Shown here: positions 57,189 through 64,000 of the stretch, one piece after another
Layout: every line of letters begins with the position of its first letter
How positions within the stretch are numbered: the first letter of the stretch is position 1
Source of the DNA: Corynebacterium hylobatis
GTDB taxonomy: Bacteria > Actinomycetota > Actinomycetes > Mycobacteriales > Mycobacteriaceae
Assembly (NCBI RefSeq): GCF_003955685.1
Contig: NZ_RXHJ01000010.1
Span: forward strand, 1-64,000
DNA: 64,000 bases
Direction of reading: 5' to 3'
The notes under the pieces: model-generated
The model's input: the letters and a program-made list of their open reading frames with translations, nothing else
Told to the model about the DNA's origin: nothing
The model's database searches: none
Program-made: the position numbers and the translations under genes

Positions 57189-57411
57189 GCAGAAGCGATG
57201 ATCCGGCCATCACCGGGGAGCATCCGGAAGAACAGTCCCGGCAGCGGGGCCCAGTAGAACCGGACGGGTGGGACCGTGACAGACCTTCACCACGAACGAA
57301 GTGGGGTGCGCAGCCGCGTACCCAAGCAGGGTGGTACCGCGCAGCCGGCATAAAGGTGGCGTCCCTGCAGACCGAAGACACACGTCGTGAGTGAAGGAAG
57401 TAGATACGAGG
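57189..57411 (+). ncRNA. Isoleucine T-box leader of ileS
   Basis: The T-box sequence AGGGTGGTACCGCG is at 57328-57341. A short stem I (about 57194-57235) carries AUC (57209-57211) as the probable isoleucine specifier, in the ultrashort stem-I form typical of actinobacterial ileS leaders. No T-tract terminator follows; GAAGGAAG near 57393 is the SD region, so control of translation is most likely. Uncharged tRNA-Ile would expose the SD and raise ileS expression. Confidence 0.9.
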
Positions 57412-60400
57412 ATGTCCGCACCCGAGAAGAAGACCTCCGTCGGCGGGGTCTACCCCAGGGTTGACCTGACCGGCGGTTCCAACCGTTTCCCCGACATGGA
57501 GAGCAACGTCCTGGGTTACTGGTCGCAGGACCAGACCTTCCAGGCATCCCTGGGCCAGCGCGAGGGCAACGAGGAGTACGTCTTCTACGACGGCCCGCCC
57601 TTCGCCAACGGCCTGCCGCACTACGGCCACCTGCTCACCGGCTACGTCAAGGACATCATCCCGCGCTACCGCACGATGGCCGGCTACCACGTGCCGCGCG
57701 TCTTCGGCTGGGACACCCACGGTCTGCCCGCGGAGCTGGAGGCGGAGAAGCAGCTGGGCATCACCGACAAGGGCCAGATCGAGGCCATGGGCCTGGCGAA
57801 GTTCAACGAGTACTGCGCCACCTCCGTCCTGGAGTACACGGAGGAGTGGAAGGAGTACGTCACCCGCCAGGCCCGCTGGGTGGACTTCGACAACGGCTAC
57901 AAGACCATGGACCTGACCTACATGGAGTCCGTGATCTGGGCGTTCAAGGAGCTCTACGACAAGGGCCTGATCTACCAGGGCTTCCGCGTCCTGCCCTACT
58001 CCTGGGCGGAGCACACCCCGCTGTCGAACCAGGAGACCCGCCTGGACGACTCCTACAAGATGCGCCAGGACCCGGCGCTGACGGTCACCTTCCCCTTCAC
58101 CGGGGCGCGTCCGGGCACGGCCGCCGAGCAGACCCTGGCCGAGCATCCGGTGCTCGCCGGGGCCGCCGCCCTGGCCTGGACGACCACCCCCTGGACCCTG
58201 CCCTCCAACGCCGCCCTCGCGGTGCATCCGGAGGTCAACTACAGCCTGGTCAAGGTCGCTGAGAGCGGTGAGAAGGTGCTGCTGGCCGAGAACCTGGTGG
58301 GCAACTACACCAAGGAGCTCGGTGAGGACCTCGAGGTGCTGGCCACCTTCACCGGCGCCCAGCTGGTGGGTCTGAGCTACGAGCCGATCTTCGGCTTCTT
58401 CCCGGAGCTGGAGAACGGCTTCCAGGTCCTCGCTGCCGACTACGTCACCACCGAGGACGGCACCGGTATCGTCCACCAGGCCCCGGCCTTCGGTGAGGAC
58501 GACATGGAGGCCTGCAGGGCCCTCGGCATCGAGCTGGTCATCCCCGTCGACATGGACGGTAAATTCACTTCCCAGGTCCCGCCGTACGAGGGCCAGCTGG
58601 TCTTCGACGCCAACAAGGACATCATCCGCGACCTCAAGGACGCCGGCAGGGTCCTGCGCCACGAGACGATCGAGCACTCCTACCCGCACTCCTGGCGTTC
58701 CGGCCAGCCGCTGATCTACATGGCGCTGCCCTCCTGGTTCGTCAACGTGACCAGGATCCGCGACCGCATGGTCGAGATCAACCACAACGACATCGAGTGG
58801 ATGCCGGAGCACATCCGCGACGGCCAGTTCGGCAAGTGGCTCGAGGGTGCCCGCGACTGGAACATCTCCCGTTCCCGTTACTGGGGCTCGCCGATCCCGG
58901 TGTGGGTCTCCGACAACGACGAGTACCCGCGTATCGACGTCTACGGCTCCCTCGACGAGCTCGAGGCCGACTTCGGCGTGCGCCCGACCTCCCTGCACCG
59001 TCCCTACATCGACGAGCTGACCCGCCCGAATCCGGACGACCCGACGGGCCAGTCCACCATGCGGCGCGTCCCGGACGTCCTCGACGTCTGGTTCGACTCC
59101 GGCTCCATGCCGTTCGCCCAGTTCCACTACCCCTTCGAGAACAAGGAGTGGTTCGAGTCCCACGCCCCGGCGGACTTCATCGTCGAGTACATCGGCCAGA
59201 CCCGCGGCTGGTTCTACCTGCTCCATGTGCTCTCCGTCGGACTCTTCGACCGCGCGGCCTTCAGCAAGGTGGTCGCCCACGGCATTGTCCTCGGCGACGA
59301 CGGGCTGAAGATGTCCAAGTCGAAGGGCAACTACCCGAACGTCAACGAGGTCTTCGACCGCGACGGCTCGGATGCCATGCGCTGGTTCCTGATGTCCTCG
59401 CCGATCCTGCGCGGCGGCAACCTCATCGTCACCGAGCAGGGCATCCGTGAGGGCGTGCGCCAGGCGATGCTGCCGATGTGGAACGCCTACACCTTCCTGC
59501 AGCTGTACTCCTCGAAGCCGGCTGAGTGGTCCGTCGATTCAACGGACGTCCTCGACCGCTACATCCTGGCCAAGCTGCACGACCTGGTCGCCGATGTGGA
59601 CCGTGCGCTGGCCGCAGCGGAGATCGCCGACGCCACCGACGCCGTCCGGCAGTTCGCCGATGCCCTGACCAACTGGTACGTGCGCCGCTCCCGCGACCGT
59701 TTCTGGGCCGGGGACACCGGGCACCCGGAGGCCTTCAACACCCTCTACACCGTGCTCGAGGTCCTCACCCGCGTCACCGCCCCGCTGCTGCCGATGATCT
59801 CCGAGGTCATCTGGCGCGGCCTGACCGGGGAGCGCTCCGTCCACCTGGCGGACTTCCCCTCCGCGGATGAGATCCCGGCGGATGCCGCCCTGGTCGCCGC
59901 GATGGACGCCACCCGTGGCGTGTGCTCCGCGGCCTCCTCGGTGCGCAAGGCCCATAAGCTGCGCAACCGTCTGCCGCTGCCCTCGCTGACGGTGGCGCTG
60001 CCGGAGTCCGGCCAGCTCGCCGACTTCGCCGCGATCATCCGCGACGAGGTCAACGTCAAGGATGTCCAGCTGACCGACGACGTCGACTCGGTGGGCACCT
60101 TCGAGGTCGTCGTCAACGCCAAGGTCGCCGGGCCGCGCCTGGGCCGCGATGTCCAGCGCGTGATCAAGGCCGTCAAGTCCGGCAACTACGAGCGCGTCGG
60201 TGACACTGTCATCGCCGACGGCATCGAGCTGAACCCGGAGGAGTACACCGAGCGCCTCGTCGCCGCGGACCCGGACTCCACCGCGCGCATCGACGGCCTC
60301 GACGGCCTCGTCGTCCTCGACATGGAGGTCACCGAGGCACTTGAGGCCGAGGGCTGGGCCGCCGATGTCATCCGTGGCCTGCAGGACGCCCGCAAGGCCG

Positions 60401-60603
60401 CCGGCCTGGAGGTCTCCGACCGCATCACCGTGGTCCTGTCGGTTCCCGCCGAGAAGGAGGAGTGGGCCCAGCGCCACCGCGACCTCATCGCCGGTGAGGT
60501 CCTCGCCGTGGAGCTCGAGATCGTCACGGGTGAGCTTGAGGGCGACGCCCACGACGTGGTCAAGGGCGCGACGGCGACGGTGACGAAGGCCACCGCCGTC
60601 TGA
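57412..60603 (+). CDS. ileS: Isoleucyl-tRNA synthetase
   Basis: Class I aminoacyl-tRNA synthetase, 1063 residues. It has the HIGH-type motif HYGH (70-73), an editing domain inserted in the Rossmann fold, KMSKS (633-637) and a C-terminal anticodon-binding region. The length and the [13 protein letters not shown] form resemble the eukaryote-like type 2 IleRS, which is often less sensitive to mupirocin; that is inference. ATG 57412 is chosen over GTG 57391, since the latter lies on the [10 protein letters not shown]. The TGA overlaps the next ATG by one base. Confidence 0.96.
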   Translation: MSAPEKKTSVGGVYPRVDLTGGSNRFPDMESNVLGYWSQDQTFQASLGQREGNEEYVFYDGPPFANGLPHYGHLLTGYVKDIIPRYRTMAGYHVPRVFGWDTHGLPAELEAEKQLGITDKGQIEAMGLAKFNEYCATSVLEYTEEWKEYVTRQARWVDFDNGYKTMDLTYMESVIWAFKELYDKGLIYQGFRVLPYSWAEHTPLSNQETRLDDSYKMRQDPALTVTFPFTGARPGTAAEQTLAEHPVLAGAAALAWTTTPWTLPSNAALAVHPEVNYSLVKVAESGEKVLLAENLVGNYTKELGEDLEVLATFTGAQLVGLSYEPIFGFFPELENGFQVLAADYVTTEDGTGIVHQAPAFGEDDMEACRALGIELVIPVDMDGKFTSQVPPYEGQLVFDANKDIIRDLKDAGRVLRHETIEHSYPHSWRSGQPLIYMALPSWFVNVTRIRDRMVEINHNDIEWMPEHIRDGQFGKWLEGARDWNISRSRYWGSPIPVWVSDNDEYPRIDVYGSLDELEADFGVRPTSLHRPYIDELTRPNPDDPTGQSTMRRVPDVLDVWFDSGSMPFAQFHYPFENKEWFESHAPADFIVEYIGQTRGWFYLLHVLSVGLFDRAAFSKVVAHGIVLGDDGLKMSKSKGNYPNVNEVFDRDGSDAMRWFLMSSPILRGGNLIVTEQGIREGVRQAMLPMWNAYTFLQLYSSKPAEWSVDSTDVLDRYILAKLHDLVADVDRALAAAEIADATDAVRQFADALTNWYVRRSRDRFWAGDTGHPEAFNTLYTVLEVLTRVTAPLLPMISEVIWRGLTGERSVHLADFPSADEIPADAALVAAMDATRGVCSAASSVRKAHKLRNRLPLPSLTVALPESGQLADFAAIIRDEVNVKDVQLTDDVDSVGTFEVVVNAKVAGPRLGRDVQRVIKAVKSGNYERVGDTVIADGIELNPEEYTERLVAADPDSTARIDGLDGLVVLDMEVTEALEAEGWAADVIRGLQDARKAAGLEVSDRITVVLSVPAEKEEWAQRHRDLIAGEVLAVELEIVTGELEGDAHDVVKGATATVTKATAV

Positions 60604-61418
60604 TGTTGCGCGCGCCGGCGGTGATGGTCGCCTCCTCGCTCAGCCTCTACGCTGGCGCGGCGGTGGCCGTCGGGCTCTTCGAGCTTTTTCCGCCGGTCGT
60701 CGTGGCGTGGCTGCGGATGTCCGCGGCCGCGCTGATCCTGCTGGTGCTCTACCGCCCGGCCCGGGCCTCCTTCACGTGGCAGGCCACGGTCTACGGCGTG
60801 GCCACCCTCGGGATGAACATGACCTTCTACGAGGCCATCGCCCGCCTGCCGCTGGGCACTGCCGTGGCCATCGAGTTCCTCGGCCCCGTCCTCGTCGCCG
60901 CCGTCGGCTCCCGCTCGCTGCGGGACTGGCTGGCGCTGCTCGCCGCGCTGGTCGGCGTGGTGGTCATCTCGGGTGCGGTGTGGTCGACGGCGGCCGCGGG
61001 CATCCTCTTCGCCCTGGCGGCCGGCGCCATGTGGGCGGTCTACATCGTCGTGGGTTCCCGCATCGTCGGCGGTACCGGCAACCCCCGCTCCGCGATGGCC
61101 GCGGGTTTCGCGGTCGCTGCGGTGCTCACCGCGCCGCTGGCCTGGGTGCTGTGGCCAGCGGAGGTGGCCATGCCCGGGACCCAGCTGCTGGGTCTGGCCC
61201 TCGGGCTGGGGGTGCTCTCCGCGGTCATCCCGTACTCGCTGGACCAGGTGGTGATGAAGATGGCCGGGGCCCCGGGTTTCGCGCTCCTGCAGGCCCTGCT
61301 GCCGGCGAGCGCCGCGATCCTCGGTGCCGTCGCCCTGCGGCAGTTCCTCAGCCCGGCGGAGGTGGTGGGCATCGCGCTGGTCATCCTGGCCATCCTCCTG
61401 CGGCGTCCGGCAAGATGA
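60603..61418 (+). CDS. EamA/RhtA-type membrane exporter
   Basis: 271 residues with about ten helices in two EamA halves. It starts [20 protein letters not shown] and includes PLGTAVAIEFLGPVLVAA, typical of RhtA-like exporters of threonine and homoserine. The substrate is not certain. It is translationally coupled to ileS at the front and dinB at the back (ATGA overlap), so all three are likely under the T-box promoter. Confidence 0.85.
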   Translation: MLRAPAVMVASSLSLYAGAAVAVGLFELFPPVVVAWLRMSAAALILLVLYRPARASFTWQATVYGVATLGMNMTFYEAIARLPLGTAVAIEFLGPVLVAAVGSRSLRDWLALLAALVGVVVISGAVWSTAAAGILFALAAGAMWAVYIVVGSRIVGGTGNPRSAMAAGFAVAAVLTAPLAWVLWPAEVAMPGTQLLGLALGLGVLSAVIPYSLDQVVMKMAGAPGFALLQALLPASAAILGAVALRQFLSPAEVVGIALVILAILLRRPAR

Positions 61419-62824
61419 CGGTCCTGCAGCGCTGGGTCCTCCACATCGACATGGACGCGTTCTTCGCATCCGTCGAGCAGCTGACCCGTCCCACCCTGCG
61501 CGGACGCCCGGTGCTGGTGGCCGGGGTCTCGGGGAGGGGAGTGGTCGCCGGTGCCAGCTATGAGGCCCGGAAATTCGGGGCGCGTTCCGCGATGCCCACC
61601 CAGCAGGCCGCCCGCCTGGTCGGTTACTCGGCGGTGCTCGTCTCACCGCGGCGGGCGGTGTACGTGGCGGCCTCGCGACGCGTCTTCCAGCTCATCGCCT
61701 CGCGTGTCGACGTCCTCGAGCAGCTGTCCATCGACGAGGCATTCATGGAGCCCGCCGAACTCGAGGGGGCTTCGGCAGCGGAGGTCACCCGCTGGGCCGA
61801 GGAGCTGCGCCGGGTGATCAGGGAGGAGACGGGCCTGGCGGCGTCGATAGGCGCGGGCAGCGGAAAGCAGTACGCCAAGATCGCCTCGGGGCGCGCGAAA
61901 CCCGACGGCACCTTTGTCATCCCCGCCGACCGGCAGCTGGAGATCCTCCACCCCATGCCCGTCTCCGAGCTGTGGGGTGTGGGGCCGGTGACGGAGGCGC
62001 GGCTCAACCAGATCGGCGTGCACACCATCGGCGACCTGGCCGGCCTGAGCGAACGCGAGGTCACCATCTCGTTGGGCACGGCCAACGGCCGGATGCTGTG
62101 GCACCTCGCCCGCGGCATCGACGAGCGTCCCGTGGAAACCCGCGCCGAGGCCAAGTCCATCTCCGCCGAACACACCTACCCGCGTGACCTGACCACCCAC
62201 GCGGAGGTCGACGCCGCCATCGACCGCGCCGCAGAGTCCGCCCACCGCCGCCTGCTTGCCGACGGCCGCGGCTCCCGCACCGTCACCGTCAAGCTCCGCA
62301 TGGCCGACTTCCGCATCGAATCCCGCTCCGCGACCCTGCCGTACGCCACCGACGACCCGGAGACGCTGCGCGCCACCGCCTTCCGCCTGGCCCGCTACCC
62401 GGATGAGGTGGGCCCCATCCGCCTGGTCGGGGTGAGCTACTCCGGTCTGGAGGCCGCCCGTCAGGACGTGCTCTTCCCGGAACTCGACCAGCAGATCGTC
62501 GAGCACCGGGAGACCACCGACGACGACTTCGAATCCGGGGTCAGTGACCATGTGACCGGGCCCGTCGTCGAGATCGCCCGCGCCGACATCGAGGGGGATG
62601 CTGCCGCGGGCTGGCGGGCCACCCAGGACGTCCACCACCCCGAGTTCGGTCACGGCTGGGTGCAGGGTGCGGGCCACGGCATCGTCTCGGTCCGTTTCGA
62701 GACCCGCGCCACCGGCCCTGGTTTCACCCGCACTTTCCCCGTCGACGATCCGGACCTGCGCCCCGGGGACCCGCTGGACAGCCTGGCGTGGGAGGAGTGG
62801 GCGGACGGAGACGGGGCGCCGTAA
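61415..62824 (+). CDS. dinB: DNA polymerase IV (Y family) with C-terminal extension
   Basis: Translesion polymerase, 469 residues, about 100 more than E. coli DinB. Palm residues are in HIDMDAFFASVEQ and the acidic LSIDEAFMEP. A little-finger domain follows and then an extra C-terminal domain with VHHPEFGHGWVQGAGHG, as in mycobacterial DinB1/DinX. ATG 61415 overlaps the eamA stop. No SOS box is visible, so expression probably follows ileS. Confidence 0.92.
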   Translation: MTVLQRWVLHIDMDAFFASVEQLTRPTLRGRPVLVAGVSGRGVVAGASYEARKFGARSAMPTQQAARLVGYSAVLVSPRRAVYVAASRRVFQLIASRVDVLEQLSIDEAFMEPAELEGASAAEVTRWAEELRRVIREETGLAASIGAGSGKQYAKIASGRAKPDGTFVIPADRQLEILHPMPVSELWGVGPVTEARLNQIGVHTIGDLAGLSEREVTISLGTANGRMLWHLARGIDERPVETRAEAKSISAEHTYPRDLTTHAEVDAAIDRAAESAHRRLLADGRGSRTVTVKLRMADFRIESRSATLPYATDDPETLRATAFRLARYPDEVGPIRLVGVSYSGLEAARQDVLFPELDQQIVEHRETTDDDFESGVSDHVTGPVVEIARADIEGDAAAGWRATQDVHHPEFGHGWVQGAGHGIVSVRFETRATGPGFTRTFPVDDPDLRPGDPLDSLAWEEWADGDGAP

Positions 62825-62825
62825 A

Positions 62826-62899
62826 ATATCACGTCAACAAATGCACATTTCGACATACGCCCAGCTCGCCAGCAGGGTCCAGAGCTGTTGATGTGACAT
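62826..62899. repeat. Imperfect inverted repeat around a 16-codon ORF
   Basis: ATATCACGTCAACA (62826-62839) and TGTTGATGTGACAT (62886-62899) match at 12 of 14 inverted positions. Between them ATG 62841 opens MHISTYAQLASRVQSC, ending in TGA 62889-62891 within the right arm. Confidence 0.6.
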
Positions 62900-62956
62900 G
62901 TGGCGAAGGGCTCGACTTTTCCGGCAGAAGGGGAATACCCGGGAGGTCCCGATGGT

Positions 62957-62981
62957 TATGATTACTTGAACCCTAAAGTAA
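62957..62981 (+). promoter_or_regulatory. Promoter -10 and palindromic operator of the SDR gene
   Basis: TATGAT (62957-62962) is a strong -10. Directly after it TTACTTGAACCCTAAAGTAA (62962-62981) has inverted TTACTT/AAGTAA arms across the transcription start, as expected for a local repressor site of MarR/HxlR or TetR type. Confidence 0.55.
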
Positions 62982-62997
62982 ACCAGGAGGATCAGGA

Positions 62998-63642
62998 ATG
63001 AAGATCGGTATCATCGGAGCAACCGGCAAGGCCGGCCAGGAGATCTACCGCGAGGCAGTACGCCGCGGGGAGGAAGCGGTCGCACTCGTCCGCAACGCCG
63101 ACCGCGCCCGGGAAATTCTCGGCGAGGACGTCACGGTCGTGGAGAAGGACGCCTTCGACCTCACCGCCGAGGACCTCGCCGGCTACGACGCCATCGTCAA
63201 CGCCTTCGCCACCGCCCCGGACCAGGCCCACCGGCACATCGACCTGTCCCGCCAGCTGGTGGAGGCAGCAGGGGAGGAGTCCCCGCGCCTGGTGTTCATC
63301 CTCGGCGCCGGCTCGCTGACCAACCCGGCGACCGGGAAGCCCTTCATCGAGGTGCTCCGCGAGGTGCCGGATGCTGCGGCCTGGATCAACATCCCCGAGC
63401 AGCAGTTCAAGCAGCTCGAGTACCTGCGTACCGTCGACACCACCAACTGGGTCGGTATCTCCCCGCAGGCCGATTTCCCGGCCGAGGGTCCGGCCACCAC
63501 TCCGAAGGTGGGCGGCGATGAGCTGCTCACCGCCGCCGACGGTGAGTCCCACACCACCGCCGGCACCATGGCGGTCGCGGTTCTCGACGAGCTGCAGAAC
63601 CCGGCCCACCGCAACACCCGCTTCACCGTCTCGGACGCTTAG
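62998..63642 (+). CDS. NAD(P)-binding atypical SDR family protein
   Basis: 214 residues. The N-terminal MKIGIIGATGKAGQEIYREA is an NAD(P)-binding Rossmann GXXGXXG motif, as in NmrA-like and YwnB-type atypical short-chain dehydrogenases. There is no clear YXXXK catalytic pair. Substrate unknown; relatives are sensor or flavin/quinone-related reductases. ATG 62998 has AGGAGG upstream, and the promoter has a palindromic operator, so an inducing signal is likely. Confidence 0.85.
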   Translation: MKIGIIGATGKAGQEIYREAVRRGEEAVALVRNADRAREILGEDVTVVEKDAFDLTAEDLAGYDAIVNAFATAPDQAHRHIDLSRQLVEAAGEESPRLVFILGAGSLTNPATGKPFIEVLREVPDAAAWINIPEQQFKQLEYLRTVDTTNWVGISPQADFPAEGPATTPKVGGDELLTAADGESHTTAGTMAVAVLDELQNPAHRNTRFTVSDA

Positions 63643-63656
63643 CGTTCCGGCACAGA

Positions 63657-63756
63657 TCCTGCGATCACAAACCCCGCGAGGAGTCACCGGATGGGGCTCC
63701 TCGCGGGGTTCGCGCGATTTTGCAGGGGTGGTCGCAGGTTTTTCCTCGCGGGGTTT
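63657..63756. repeat. Palindromic intergenic repeat, copy 2 (intact)
   Basis: CAAACCCCGCGAGGA (63667 onward) has its exact 15-base inverted copy TCCTCGCGGGGTTTG at 63742-63756, with a further arm CTCCTCGCGGGGTT near 63698-63711. CCTGCGATCA and GGTCGCAGG add a second stem. The same ordered blocks occur at 11306-11405. It lies between convergent genes and may also terminate both. Confidence 0.85.
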
Positions 63757-63768
63757 GGAGCTGCAGGT

Positions 63769-64000
63769 TCAGAGCAGCAGCTCGCGCACATCCCGGCCGG
63801 TTGCCAGGGCTACGACGAGCGCCATCCGGGCCTGCCCCGCCCGCAGATGCCCGGCGCCGACGGCACCCTTCGAACCCAGCGTGGCGCCCCCGCCATCGCC
63901 GCCGTAGGCGAGGATGATCTCACCGGAGGGCACCCGCGAGGTGATCACCACCGGGACCCCGGCGTCCAGCGCATCAGCGACACCGGCACCCATCCCGGGA
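63769..64000 (-). CDS. ansA: L-asparaginase, C-terminal part (start beyond window edge)
   Basis: About 77 C-terminal residues of a type I/II bacterial asparaginase. PVVITSRVPSGEI is the typical C-terminal domain segment, followed by YGGDGGGATLGSKGAVGAGHL and a final helix ending GRDVRELLL. Asparaginase hydrolyses asparagine to aspartate and ammonia. The catalytic threonines lie outside the window. Confidence 0.88.
   Translation of the reverse strand, partial: PGMGAGVADALDAGVPVVITSRVPSGEIILAYGGDGGGATLGSKGAVGAGHLRAGQARMALVVALATGRDVRELLL

Noticed and set aside
55999..59280. 1093-codon minus-strand ORF across wag31 and ileS
   Set aside because: Shadow frame that crosses a T-box, a terminator and two well-identified genes.

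Overview
The window is 64 kb of high-GC chromosome from a Corynebacterium-type actinobacterium. The main evidence is gene order. The run aceF - hypothetical - pepB - ilvE - cobT - DUF3043 - erpA - ltsA - ctaCF - ctaE-qcrCAB - NlpC/P60 pair - pimB - glk - plsC - mptC - RNase AS - aroG - pknL - mptA - idsA - mraZ...wag31 - ileS - dinB follows, as I recall it, the C. glutamicum and M. tuberculosis (Rv2172-Rv2196) order. Lipoarabinomannan mannosyltransferases (PimB', MptA, MptC), the LtsA amidotransferase, a meso-DAP-type MurE and the bcc-aa3 branch (diheme QcrC, lipoprotein CtaC, CtaF) all fit a mycolic-acid bacterium. I cannot name the species. No tRNA, rRNA, CRISPR array, prophage or IS element was seen; this is mostly core genome.

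Layout. 1-5650 (minus strand): glycine cleavage genes gcvT (partial) and gcvP, then the three-lipoyl-domain E2 gene aceF. 5775-11174: hypothetical, pepB, ilvE, cobT, DUF3043 protein, erpA-like. 11447-20264: ltsA facing away from the respiratory genes ctaC-ctaF and ctaE-qcrC-qcrA-qcrB. 20695-22658: a c-di-AMP (ydaO/yuaA) riboswitch, an NlpC/P60 gene and ripC. 22662-35433: envelope lipid and glycan genes mixed with glk, aroG, an exoribonuclease and the PASTA kinase gene pknL with a divergent winged-helix partner. 35488-37273: a GNAT gene, a putative LexA-controlled HEPN gene with a 35-codon leaderless ORF, and a DUF3040 membrane protein. 37553-57108: the division and cell wall cluster mraZ-rsmH-ftsL-ftsI-murE-murF-mraY-murD-ftsW-murG-murC-ftsQ-ftsZ-pgeF-yggS-sepF-yggT-wag31, almost all coupled by 1-4 base overlaps and starting from an MraZ-box promoter. 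57177-62824: T-box-controlled ileS followed by eamA and dinB. 62998-64000: an SDR-like gene behind a palindromic operator, and the C-terminal end of an asparaginase gene.

How it works together. Lipid II precursor synthesis (MurC-F, MraY, MurG), septal assembly (FtsQ, FtsL, FtsI, FtsW, FtsZ, SepF), polar growth (Wag31), mDAP amidation (LtsA), hydrolysis (NlpC/P60, RipC) and a PASTA Ser/Thr kinase all lie within about 45 kb. They are controlled at several levels: an MraZ operator, a c-di-AMP riboswitch, and many leaderless promoters in which a TANNNT-like -10 box sits 6-8 bases before the start codon. The most interesting items are the riboswitch, the putative SOS-controlled HEPN unit, a CobT with both expected active-site glutamates replaced, and a two-copy palindromic intergenic repeat found only between convergent genes.
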